From: Silurus meridionalis
Lineage: Eukaryota; Chordata; Actinopteri; Siluriformes; Siluridae
Assembly: GCF_014805685.1 (NCBI RefSeq)
Contig: NC_060900.1
Span: 8,945,950 to 9,009,949 of the forward strand
Length of the DNA stretch: 64,000 bases
Reading direction: 5' to 3'
Shown: positions 36,230 to 47,125 of the stretch, one piece after another
How the letters are laid out: the number at the start of each line of letters is the position of its first letter
How positions within the stretch are numbered: the first letter of the stretch is position 1
Made by a program: the position numbers and the translations under genes
The notes under the pieces: model-generated
The model's database searches: none
Seen by the model: only the letters and a program-made list of their open reading frames with translations
Told to the model about the DNA's origin: nothing

Positions 36230-38350
36230 AACTTAACTTTTTATATATTTTTATAGTTATATTTTTATTTCACTATAAATCATGAAAAATGTCTCCCAAG
36301 AAAATCAGTGATGGTGCTGGGAAAACAAAAGTAAATAGAAATATTGCTGCAAGCAGCGATGGCGGGCCCTCACACGTTTGCACGGTGTGCAAGTGCATCA
36401 AGTGGGTAAATATCAGTGGACTATTTTATGTTGTTACTGACCCATTTGGGGACTGTAGGTAAAAGAAACCCCACATTTTAGACAAACGGGGGCGCTAGTG
36501 AGCCACTTAAGAGACACACCGTTGTCTGACCTTTTTGTCCACACTTAACAGCCGACTAATGTGATGTATGTGTCAAATTGCAAGTTAATCTAAGCACGAC
36601 AAAAGCCTTAAATATGCCTAAAATAAAGCGTTCGAGATATCAAAAATTCCTTTGCAATTTATCATCTACAATGTCTCGGCATCATGTTGATTACGTTTGG
36701 TGTCAATTGGATGAATATCCTAGGAGGAGTATTTAAAAGTTCACCACATGCAACTGTCAAAAAATCCACCTTTTGTGACTGACACACTTCCTGGCGCCTG
36801 TTGGTGGCGCTATGTCTAAGATTCACAATAGGCACATCAAAGCGATCGGAATCCTTGGCCGAACATACACACCACGCGTCATCCGAATAAGACATTTATC
36901 GCTTTGGATATTAGACACTTCCTGTTTCCCTGAATTCGCCATAAATTTGTCGCCTCGCCATGGCAGCACCGTTCGAGATATCAAAAATCCCTAAAGCAAT
37001 TTAGCAAGGGCAATGTCTCGGCATCATGTTGACCACGTTTGATATCAATGCATGAATTCCCTAGGAGGAGTATTTAAAAGTTCACCGCATGCACTTATAA
37101 AACAACCCAACATGGCTGACTTCCGGTTGGGCGGAGCTAATAGGTTTGATTGTGAAAGTTGTTTGGGTCGATGAGATCTATGTGCATACCAACTCTTGTA
37201 CATGTGCGTACATGTTTGCCCGATCTGTGCACCAATATTTGTTTTTGCATTACAGGGGGCGCTACAGAGCCCTACCGCCACGCCTATGTTCCAGCCTTTG
37301 ACCGGTCCTAATGGCAGACGACTGTGACATCTGTGGCAAATTTCCGGTGTTTTCGAGCATGTTGAGGCACCCAAAGTGCATGCCAAGAGCTTAAATACGC
37401 CTAAAAATGAAAGTAAATTTTGACGCGTTGCCATGTGAACAGCGTTCGAGATATCCCTTCGCAATTTATCATCTACAATGTCTCGGCATCTTGATGACCA
37501 CGTTTGGTGTCAATCGCATGAATATTCTAGGAGGAGTATTTAAAAGTTCACCACATGCAACTGTCAAAAAATCCACCTTTTGTGACTGACACACTTCCTG
37601 GCGCCTGTTGGTGGCGGTATGTCCGAGATTTACAATAGGCACATCGATGCGATCGGAATCTTTGGCCAAACATACACACCGTGTGTCATCCCAATAAGAC
37701 ATTTTTTGCTTTAGATATTAGACACTTCCTGTTCTCAGAATTCGCCATAAATAAAAAACCAAAATGGCTGACTTCCTGTTGGGCGGAGCTCATATTTTTG
37801 AGGGCGAAAGTTGTTCGGGTCGATGAGGTCTATATGCGGACCAACTCTCGTGCATGTGCGAACATAATTGCCGGATCTGTGCACCAATGTTTGTTTTTGC
37901 ATTACAGGGGGCGCTACAGAGCCCCCCTGCCGCGCCCGTATTCCAGCCTTTGTCCGGCCCTAGTGACAAAGGACTCTGACGTGTGTGCCAAATTTTTCGA
38001 GCATGTTAAGGGACCCCAAATGGCCAATGTGTGTAAAAAATAAAAAAATTAAAAAAAAATTAAAAACAATAGGGCTTCGCACCTTTCGGTGCTCCTCGGT
38101 GCTCGGGCCCTAATTACCATTGAAACCAATAAGGAAATAGTCGAAAAGTACAAGCGTAGTGCGCGTCCCACACTCGCAATCAACCACTACCACATGGGTA
38201 AGTGTTAAATGATGTTTACAGTACGGTAATTTGCGGTGTATTTGTTTGGTAAAATAGGCTACAAATACTTTTTAAGTGCAGAAATAAGCGATCAAATGAA
38301 CTCTTATTGGCAAAACTAGTTCGAACATACGAGCAAATGGACCTACAAGC
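36230..38350 (+). mobile_element. pogo/Tigger-like remnant, interrupted
   Basis: An ATG at 36289 opens MSPKKISDGAGKTKVNR. After a 1.77 kb insertion the same protein resumes as ITIETNKEIVEKYKRSAR (38114 onwards), and then stops at a TAA shortly after NHYHMGKC. The combination resembles the N-terminal CENP-B-like helix-turn-helix of Tigger/jerky-type transposases. The catalytic domain is absent. Ends were not delimited. Confidence 0.6.
36341..38112. repeat. modular 1.77 kb repeat of unknown class
   Basis: It begins near atattgctgcaagcagcgat and ends near ggtgctcgggccctaa, both ends holding gggccc. Inside are repeated modules. The segment around ctaggaggagtatttaaaag occurs at about 36720, 37061 and 37527. 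The segment from atggctgacttcc to acagggggcgctacagagcc occurs at about 37110-37275 and 37765-37925. No protein is recognisable; all ORFs are shadows. I have seen similar ends in other fish genomes but cannot name the class. Confidence 0.75.
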
Positions 38351-38728
38351 AATATTCATGAACGAAATATGCTCGTCCAATGGGGTTTTACTGTTTTGTA
38401 TAAGTATAAGTAAAAAACACTATAAAAACACTGTGTTTGTCTATTTATCTTTTAATATTTTGAATTTCTCCTATATAACATTTGCTAAATTCTGCTGTTT
38501 AAGTAGAATTTATAATAGCTATTTTATTTTATTTTTGAATCTATCATTCATATCTTTTGGCCGCACCATGCTCCTTCTGCAATCTATAGACAGTGAACGT
38601 TGGCTAACCTGATCCTAAGCATATTTTTACGGTCTTAGCTTACTTTAGGAAAGCAATACAATACTGTTCATTTCCTGTTGGAATGTGGTACTAAATGCTG
38701 TAAAGTATTTGTTAAAATATTTATTGTG

Positions 38729-38870
<142 letters not shown>

Positions 38871-39006
38871 AAAGAGAGAGTAAAAAATACAACATAAGGA
38901 TGAAAACCTAGAATAAAGCTTACGGTAAGGGTTATGGGAGTAAAAGCATGCATTTATTTAGAATCAGTAAACACATACACTGAAGCACACTACAAACAAG
39001 AGGACT

Positions 39007-39009
<3 letters not shown>

Positions 39010-39051
<42 letters not shown>
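39010..39051 (+). repeat. (CT)n microsatellite
   Basis: About 21 CT units. Confidence 0.95.
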
Positions 39052-39053
<2 letters not shown>

Positions 39054-39193
39054 CACCTATCTGTCTATGTATTCCCAGGGTAGCCATTTTGTAGTTTGTG
39101 TGGAGTTCATTTCTGTCTTGCTATATCTTTTTCTTTCACAGAGATGGCTAGGAGCCTACCATATGTGCACTAAGAGGAAATGTAATACATATA

Positions 39194-39247
39194 ACACACA
39201 CACACACACACACACATATACATACATATATATATATATATATATAC
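39194..39247 (+). repeat. (CA)n(TA)n microsatellite
   Basis: CA units, a short cataca interruption, then TA units. It lies about 140 bp from the short divergent ERC exon, on the intron side after its donor. Confidence 0.95.
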
Positions 39248-39317
39248 ACACGAAGCAAAAGCAAAAAATTGGGAACAATAAAGAAGTTAAATAAATACAA
39301 AGAATTCCCTCTTGATA

Positions 39318-39345
39318 TGTGTGTGTGTGTGTGTATGTGTGTGTA
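39318..39345 (-). repeat. (CA)n tract close to an ERC donor site
   Basis: On the transcribed strand this is an interrupted CA run about 40 nt downstream of the donor at 39384. Confidence 0.92.
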
Positions 39346-39384
39346 AGGAAGAGAGACAAACAGTTCAAAAGTGCCTCTGCCTAC

Positions 39385-39472
39385 CTGTGCTGCTCCATCA
39401 GGCAGTGTTATATCTCCTGTCTGGGGATTTGTTGTGCTTGACAGGTTTTTATTGATCTGTTCTGTCACCTGC
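39385..39472 (-). CDS. erc2: short divergent ERC exon
   Basis: This is an 88-nt exon: one base completing an Arg codon, then 29 codons. The acceptor is attgtctttacag and the donor GCAGCACAG|gtaggc. With the preceding exon it reads ELERQVTEQINKN, matching the ERC1 junction ELERQVKDQNKK. The rest (SSTTNPQTGDITLPDGAAQ) bears no resemblance to the basic coiled coil normally found there and includes two prolines and two Gly-Asp/Asp-Gly turns. The normal family segment is about 47 residues, so this one is shorter. Splice signals and phase are good at both ends, which supports a real exon despite its divergence. CA repeats (on the transcribed strand) lie about 40 nt past the donor and about 165 nt before the acceptor. 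Confidence 0.72.
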
Positions 39473-39636
39473 CTGTAAAGACAATGTTAGCACAAACAAT
39501 ATGACACATTTTGCAGTCAATGTGCATCAATTTTCAAATAAAAATAATTAATAGGCAATTTTGTATAATGGATAGTAATTACTGGTTTAAAAATTGCTCA
39601 CTTAAATTGCACACTGACACTTTAAAAAAGCATGTT

Positions 39637-39671
39637 TGTGTGTGTGTGGGTGTGTGTGTGTGTGTGTGTGT
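39637..39671 (-). repeat. (CA)n tract upstream of an ERC acceptor
   Basis: On the transcribed strand this is a CA run interrupted once, about 165 nt before the acceptor of the 39.4 kb exon. Confidence 0.92.
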
Positions 39672-39800
39672 ATGTGAGAAGGATCCATCAAGGGCCACAG
39701 AAATATAATATATAATAATTTTAATATTACAAAGAAATAAACATTCACATCCTTACAGAATAATCATGCTTTATATTGGTTTCTGGCAAAAGACTATTTC

Positions 39801-39924
<124 letters not shown>

Positions 39925-40104
39925 TTATGTAAGCATCATAACAATTTAATTCAAAAGAGTAATCCAAATCCCTAATGGAAGTCAAAACGCATGAACAGTA
40001 TTAGCAAAACATGCTTTTCTTTCTGTTTCTTCACATACACTATCACATGCCCCCTGAGGTCAAAGCTGGTATAGCTGGTATAATTATTGCACAACATCTC
40101 AAGT

Positions 40105-40322
40105 GTGAAATTAAATAAGAATCTTTGTATAAATTGTTGATTTATTGATCTGTAAAATTTCTTTTTTGCCTGCTTCAGTTAAAATTATTTTTTCAAGACA
40201 ACATCAACAAAATAAATAGTAAAATTAAATAACAAATTTTGTATAAATGGTTGATTTATTAATTCTAGAAAATTTCTTTTTTGCCTGCTTCAGTTAAAAT
40301 TAATTTGTCAAGACAACATCAC
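40105..40322 (+). repeat. 114-bp tandem duplication
   Basis: Two units with a period of 114 bp. Both contain tttcttttttgcctgcttca followed by gttaaaatta and end caagacaacatca. They differ at scattered bases and small indels. Confidence 0.88.
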
Positions 40323-42084
40323 TTCCATGTTCTGTGGCGGTGTTCCAAATGACACTGGCCAGACATGGAACCGATTTTGTAAGCATTGAAACATGAATGA
40401 TAACTACTGTATTTTGTAGATGAGATAGCATATAAAGGAAAAAGGGGAAAGAAGGTTGGCCCGATAATTAAGTTTTTAAAAGCCTTTTTACCCAATAAGG
40501 AGTAGACGATGTCAGGGTCAGACGTTCCAAAAAACATTAAAAAAAAGTCAGCAAGGCTTGAAGCGAGGCCAAAGGAGAGATAAATAACAAATGTGGGCAA
40601 GTAGATAGCAAATGTGAGCAAGTTCAGCACGCAGAGTGGGAACACTTACTGGGCTAGACAGGAATTTTAACAATCAACTGGTAGTTGCAGTCATTGGTAT
40701 AATTGCGAAACTGAGCTCGGTAACACAAAGAATCGACATTCTAAGCCTATAATAAAAAGCTATGTGATTGATAGCGTTCAAGTAGTGGCAGATCGTTCAC
40801 GTGAGGTTGTTAAAGAAGTGTAGAGAAGGATAAAACAGCAGCAGTTCCACATCCGAAAAAAAACACAGTATGTGAGTCTTGAGGATGAAGAAGATAGGGG
40901 AAAGAGTGAGGGGTCAGGATACCATTGTATGATAAAATATAGCAAGTAATACAGCTTGGCTATTGCAGCTACCGCACTGGAACATTCCCTTCAATGCTTC
41001 AAAATTACTTCTGTATCTGGTGTGTATAGTTGATTCTGCAACCTCATGACACTACTATATTTAAGACTAATTATTTCATTGTTAAATAAATAAATTAATC
41101 AAGCATTTTTAAGGCTTTAGGGAGGCAATTTTATACTCTTTAAATCAGTGAACTTCCTAAACTGACATTGTACATCAGTTGGGGGAGGCTGACAAATGCT
41201 GGGTGTGTTTGCATAGTGATAAAGTGGGTTTATAATAAAATAAATATTATTAAGCAAGGAGGGGGTATATAACACTGTTATCAGTGGCTTATCCCAGAAA
41301 AAGAGACAAGAGATAAGAAAGAGGAAGAGAGACAGATAGAGAGTTGCAGAAGATGCTCTTTCTGACTGAAATAGGAAACACATTTCAAGAGAAATAGAGT
41401 GGCAGCCAAGACGAATCTACTGCAGCCAAACACAGCTTGCCAAATTCAACAGCCTTCTGAACATCCCTGTTATCCATCTCCCTGTAGTACAACCACACAC
41501 ACGTACATACACATGTGCACCTCTTTGATAGTGCCAGTGACTATGCTGCTACTTAAAGTATAAACATGGTGGTGCATATGCAAAGTGCGACAGCAGGAGA
41601 TCACCAAAGTGACTCTAACAATTACACCTGTTTCAAACAATTATGCAGATTGACCTGTGATATGACACTTTGAATGAATGTGCTTCATACTTCTCTCTTG
41701 TGCAATTGAAAAAGCATTAACAAGCCATTCTTCACATTAGTAATGCAGGCTAGTCTAATTAATATTTCTTCATTTCTTACTTGATATACTATATATCATG
41801 GCCTCCTGTACCATGCAATACTTTCTGAAACCAAGGCTTGGATAGGAAGAGTTTTAACAACATTATGGAAACCTATTACTGTTTTGATTTGTATAAATTT
41901 TTCAATAGGAATATGCAATATAGACAAATCGTTCTTGACACATAAGATAATAAAATATATTACAATTTGTAATATATAGTTATTACATAGTATATATATA
42001 TATATTTGGGCTCTCTTTCTTAGGTTCATCCAGTGCCTTCACCCACGTCCCTTCCGACCTTGTCAAAATTGTCATGTGAATCAC

Positions 42085-43470
42085 ATGTTCCTGACCCAGA
42101 AACGTACTCTGGTGGCCTGGGGAAGTGCAAGTCAATCCTGCTCCTGTGTTGCCTTGTGTTCTACCAGTGACCACTGATGAGGAGAATGTCTTCGTCCCCA
42201 TTGACCTGGTTATAGGAATTGCTTTGGCATAGATTATGCCCCTTTGAAAGCCCTGTATGCACTCTTCTTCATCAAGGAATTGTAGGAATTAAGTATTTTG
42301 TGGAATTTTGCATTCTAACAGGGGAACCCGGATGGAGTGCTGCAACTCTCCAAAAGGCATTTCTGGATGGTCCCAGAGATGCTTCAAAAGAAAAAAAAAC
42401 TGGCTTTAAAAAATGAGTCAGGCTCTCTAAACTAGCTAGTACTCTTTGCTGTCCAACTTGACAACAACATGTGGGAGCAGCACAGTGAATAATCCAACCA
42501 AGCTGCCATTGATCCATTTCTTCTCTGGGGACCTCAGTCCACCATTTCACAGTCGATTAGGCCACTGGCCATACACCCAATAATTGATCCCCATCCAACT
42601 TTGACCTACTGAAGGTGGGTGAGTGTGTCTACTGTGGCCAGTTGGGTCTGTTCCTATACACCTGCCAAAGCCTAAAAGCTCAGCTAGCTAAAGCAGCTTT
42701 TTACCGGTCAGCCTGCTTACAGTCTGCCCCAGGGACTACCAGATACTCTACTGACCTTAAACATGCAGACATGTCTATTGTTATTTTCAAGTACCACTGG
42801 TCCTCCTCCTACTGCCACACAGACCATATGATTTAACTTTTTCTTCCTGTAGCCCCTCTACCTTCCTAGAGATGATTTAATCTGCCCCATCCAGTGAGTG
42901 AAGCCATGGAAAAAAACATCAGTGATTTACTGGCAGCAGGTCTTATCCAACCCTTGTCTTCCCCAAGGTGCCAGATTCAAGAAAAATGGCATTCCTTTGT
43001 TTTGCAATAACAATCATGCCATGAGCAACGTTACAGTTAAGAACAAATACCAAGTACCCAGGTCAAGTCTTACAGCAGTTGATAAAGAATCAGCTGTTCG
43101 TCAAAGCTAAGAAATGTAAATTCCATGTGTTGTCTCATTTAGTTTGTCAGCATATATCATCAAAAACAGGTGAGTCTGAGCAGGCCCTGAGAATATTGTT
43201 GTGGTTGTGGTTTATGGTTGTGAAATGGCACACGTTTTAGGCTTTGCCAACACCTCTTTATCTGTGACTACATCCAGGTGGGGTTCCTTCCTTACTTGAC
43301 TCGCCTCCATTTTTCTGGACTGTGGAGGCCTGCCAGATGTTCAAAAGTTCATCATAATGGTAGACACCTCAGACTCTACTTTTGGATAGGGGTGGGGGTG
43401 GTGCCATCCTACCGTTTAACCCCTGCAAAATTCCACCTGTGTTCTTTGTTCTCTTGCCACCTGTTATTTC
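42085..43470 (+). mobile_element. decayed Ty3/gypsy gag-pol
   Basis: In order: a gag start (PDPETYSGGLGKCK), later gag (GEPGWSAATLQKAFLDG near 42330), a zinc-knuckle remnant at 42615 (VYCGQLGLFLYTC, with the usual His replaced), and an RT start (EAMEKNISDLLAAGLIQP near 42900, then VKNKYQVP). Next is a late RT piece (VKAKKCKFHV near 43100) and an RNase H start (DTSDS near 43370). The RT core between VKNKYQVP and VKAKKCKFHV is deleted. Stops and frameshifts are frequent and no LTR was recognised. Confidence 0.72.
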
Positions 43471-43739
43471 CAGTATAAATATGTGACCAAGGTGAAACAA
43501 GTAATGCAAACAAAGAGTTGAACAAAAAGCATGAGGTGATGAGATGTTGTAGTTATTGCATTATAGCATAAATGTATATAGGTACAACAATTATAGCTGC
43601 AATGTCGGACACCCAATTAAATAAACACAGAAAGAGTGGCCACTACATTAACTCGTTTTGATCTGATGAATTGGTTGCACAGAGAGAAAAAAGGAACAAA
43701 ATAACAATGGGGGGGACAAAAGTGTGAAAAATTCATTTC

Positions 43740-44120
43740 AGCAATATCAATACCAACAATACCATCCCCATCCCTACTGTGAAGCATAGTAATTGCACCA
43801 TCATGTTGTGGGGGTGTTTGCTGGAAGGTATCTGGTGCACTTTAAAATACTAAAACAAACCCTCAAGCCATCTGCCAGAGCAATGGTCCTAAGCATATCT
43901 TCAAAGCTGTAAAAAAAATTGTCCATCACAAAGCCCTAACCTAAACTAAGCAAACTGAAACAGAAGATGGCTGTCAGAGCAAGAAGGCCCACAAACCTGA
44001 CTGAGTTGGTAAACACAAGCTCTGTCAGGAATAATTTCAGGAAAAATGGGCAAAATTTTGACAATGTATTATAAGAAACTTCCCCAGGCATTTTATTCAA
44101 ATTCAAAAAAAAAAATACAA
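43740..44120 (+). mobile_element. Tc1-like fragment, C-terminal half
   Basis: The sequence accatccccatccctactgt, gaagcatagtaattgcacca and catgttgtgggggtgtttgc corresponds to the T-V-K-H-G-G...M-L-W-G-C-F part of a Tc1 transposase. Later, tcacaaagccctaacct resembles S-P-D-L-N-P and acctgactgagttgg resembles L-T-E-L. No open frame remains. Confidence 0.65.
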
Positions 44121-44178
44121 TAGCAATGGCAATAAACATCTTTTCATCTAGTGAAACTCTATGATAATAACTAGAAAA

Positions 44179-44299
<121 letters not shown>

Positions 44300-44469
44300 T
44301 ATTTATTATCATAAATTTTATGAAAGCAGATGGCACACTAATGTAATGTATAAAAGTAAAAAATCAAATATAATAAGCTTTCTATGTAAATACAAACAAC
44401 AGGCATGACTGTCAGTGTATTTTGAAAAAAATATATATATATATACTAACTGAAAAGCTTTTTTGATGA

Positions 44470-45162
44470 AAGGGGACCTGTGAAAAATGGCCAGACTGGT
44501 AGGGAAGGCTATGGTAACTCAAATAACCACTCCTTATTATGGTGACCAAAAAAGCTTCTAAGAAAACACAAGACACTGAGACATGTGTTTTTTCTGGAAT
44601 GGCTACAGGAACAAATGCCATACACGGATCCACATCCCTGCCATGAACAGGAATATAAAGCTACAGTGGGTGTAGGCTCACCAAAACTGGACAGTTGAAG
44701 TTTGAAGGAAAAAAAACATTACCTGGATTCTCTGTGTAGGTGTATTAGATAGATTTTGGTGTCAGCAGCATGAATCTATCGGCCCAGCCTGTTATTAGAT
44801 TATGCAGCTGCTGGTGTAATAGTGCAGGATTTCAGAGAATCTTTGTATTGTTGTATTATTGCTAACGGGTCCAATGAGCATGACATTGCACTCAGTGTAC
44901 ATTACTTGTGTCCCTAGTCACCAAATCTGAACCCACATGAACACATGAATTTGGGATAAGAGATTCATTGCATGAATATGTAAAAATGTGACAAACAGCA
45001 GTAATTAAGTTATGAAATCATTCCCACATTAAACAGAATCTCAAAGGAACTGTGCCAACACCGTGTGGAATCCATAACATTAGGAACTGACGTTTGACAG
45101 CATAGCGTTTCCTACCCAGTATTATTATAGTATTCCTAATAAAGTGGCCACTGAGTGTATAT
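44470..45162 (+). mobile_element. Tc1-like fragment, internally deleted
   Basis: Starts with transposase sequence (aactcaaataaccactcctt; aatataaagctacagtgggt; gctcaccaaaactggacagt) and ends cctaataaagtggccactga, a typical terminal repeat of one fish Tc1 family. Blocks resembling the DDE part (caccaaatctgaacccac, from S-P-D-L-N-P) are degraded. The same family as the fragment at 23885-24190. Confidence 0.7.
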
Positions 45163-45837
45163 CCACCAACTGCAAAATGGAATTAATCTTCATAACACAC
45201 AGACCATAGCTGACAAACATATTAGCACTTTCCAGGCCCCCCACAGTGTATACTATCAAGAAACCACAACCCCTTTCTAGTTTGGAACCAGAGTCTTTAA
45301 TCCGGGTACACGCCGACACTAAATCATTCTGTGTACCTCTGCGTATGCATGGACTGCTGTGGGTGTGTGTCACTGTTTGTTGTCCTAACCCAGCCACTGC
45401 CAATGTGTAAATCACTGGGTAATTGTGTGCTTGTTTGCCAGTAATTAGAGAGAAGGAGAAGATATGTGTTTCTTTCCTCATTCTTTCTGCCACAGTGAAG
45501 GAGTGAAGTGGCTTCTGCTGCTGCTGTGTTGGCTGCATAACAAACTCTATTAAAGATGCATCATTCATGTTTCAACAGGAAATAAGTTCTAAGCCATCGA
45601 GTTCACGAAGACACATGATAGCTCACATTTACAGTGTACAGTTACACAAGTATTTCTAAACTGCCGGATAACTGATGTATTAACTACAAGCTGAGGAACA
45701 GGTCATGGTCAGATTGTTCATTTGCTCACAATAACAGTTCATAAAAAAGGTGTTTTAAACACAGTCCAGAAACATAGGACATAGGATATACAATATGTTG
45801 TATATGTATATAAAAATATGTTCGATATAAGAGTTAC

Positions 45838-46031
45838 CTCTCTAGCTCAAAGATTGCCTTGTCCTTTTGCGTACGCTCCGACTCCAACTCTTTAAGAAGC
45901 CCCATAAGTCTATCCACCTCTGCTTTGGATTTTCCAGATTCTTCTTTATGGAAGGTCAACTCTTTTTCAAGGACTTTTAATTGCTCTGAGATCTGTGAAT
46001 TCAGCTGTGATGCTTCTTCTCGTTCAAGGGC
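45838..46031 (-). CDS. erc2: ERC coiled-coil exon with AEVDRL motif
   Basis: This is a 194-nt exon (64 codons plus two bases). The acceptor is atttctgtctgaag and the donor GAGAG|gtaact. The peptide starts ALEREEASQLNSQ and includes KSKAEVDRLMGLLKELE and QKDKAIFELE. The AEVDRLLEILKEVENEKNDKDKK block is one of the most constant parts of ERC proteins, and the match is clear although several positions differ (MG for LE; SERTQ for NEKND). It enters in phase 0, so it can be read directly after the 55.9 kb exon even though a family block is apparently absent between them. It leaves a split codon, AG|G, completed by the 39.4 kb exon. Confidence 0.9.
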
Positions 46032-46345
46032 CTTCAGACAGAAATGAATTGTCAGAGATTAAAAAATGATTCAAACAAATATAAAAGAAATGCTAAACAT
46101 AAACTATAAGTTAATTTAATAGGTTAATTAAAAAAAAAAAAAACAGGTGTGATGTAGCATGTATCCCACGAGTGAAAGACATTCCAAGACAAGACCAGGA
46201 ATTTTCCCAAAACTGTGTGTGAATTTAGTAGGCTATTTTCTTCCAGAAGGAAGTTTACACCATCTTATTACCATTCATGAAGACAGGAATGTTAAAGCTA
46301 GTCTATTCATATTCTTTACTTTTCTGTTTTATTTTACTGCCTCTA

Positions 46346-46487
46346 ACTTTCTTTCGGCTTCTGCCATTAGGGGTCGCCACAGAGGATCATCCGTATTCAT
46401 GATCCGCACGTTCGATTTGGCACGTTTTAACGCTGGATTCCCTTCCTAACGCAACCCTTCCCATTTATCCAGGCTTGAGACCGGCAC
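46346..46487 (-). mobile_element. headless SINE-like / RTE-derived insertion
   Basis: 142 bp lie between two copies of tactgcctcta (46335-46345 and 46488-46498). On the minus strand it starts gtgccggtctcaagcctgga, the same leader found in the RTE-like copies and in the SINE at 53874. It then jumps to the RTE 3' tail and ends in ggcagaagccgaaagaaag. It has no tRNA-like head. The flanking 11-bp repeat supports insertion by target-primed reverse transcription. Confidence 0.82.
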
Positions 46488-46615
46488 TACTGCCTCTACT
46501 TTGCAAATAATTATTTTATGATTTGCTTTCTCTGGAGTTTCTCTGGTGAATGCAAAATTGGTTCTGGAACAACAATATTAAAATGTAACTATATAAGAAA
46601 AAGACACACGTACCA

Positions 46616-47125
46616 TGCGTCTGGAAAGTATTCACAGCACTTTACTTTTTCCACATTTTGTTATGTTACAGCCTTATTTCAAAATTAATTAAATTAATTA
46701 TTTCCTAAAAATTCTAAAAACGATACCACATAATGACAATGTTAAAAAGAAGTGTGTTCAAAAACTGTATCAAAAATATAAAACGATGATCTCATGTACA
46801 TACGTATTCAAAACCTTTGCCATGACACTCAAAATCGACCTCAGGTGCATCCTGTTTCCACTGATCATCCGTGAGATGTTTCTACAATTTGATTGGAGTC
46901 CACCTCTGGTAAATTCAGTTGATTGGACATGATTTGAAAAGCATACACCTGCCTATATAAGGTCTCAAAGTTAACAGTGCATGTCAGATCACAAACCAAG
47001 CCATGAAGCCCAAAGAATTGTCTGTAGACCTCCAAGACAGGATTGTATCGAGTTACAGATCTGGTGAAAGGTACAGAAAAATTTCTGCAGCATTGAAGGT
47101 CCCAATGAGCACAGTGGCATGTGAA
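46616..47125 (+). mobile_element. Tc1-like transposon, 5' half
   Basis: The left end tctggaaagtattcacagca and the following text match the terminal region of a common fish Tc1 family. Then comes a transposase start at 47003, MKPKELSVDLQDRIVSSYRSG, with RKISAALKVPMSTV forming the first helix-turn-helix. Similarity ends abruptly after STVA; downstream is unrelated sequence and a poly-T run. 3' truncated. Confidence 0.82.

Noticed and set aside
36662..38043. Paired ORFs of 77-139 codons with similar peptides (SQKVDFLTVACGELLNTPPRIF) suggesting a duplicated gene
   Set aside because: The similarity follows from DNA modules of the 1.77 kb repeat; frames are not preserved between modules and no domain is recognisable.
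45125..45568. 147-codon minus-strand ORF, one of the longest in the window
   Set aside because: There is no recognisable domain, its 3' end overlaps the end of a Tc1 fragment, and it lies in an intron with no splice context. Treated as chance.
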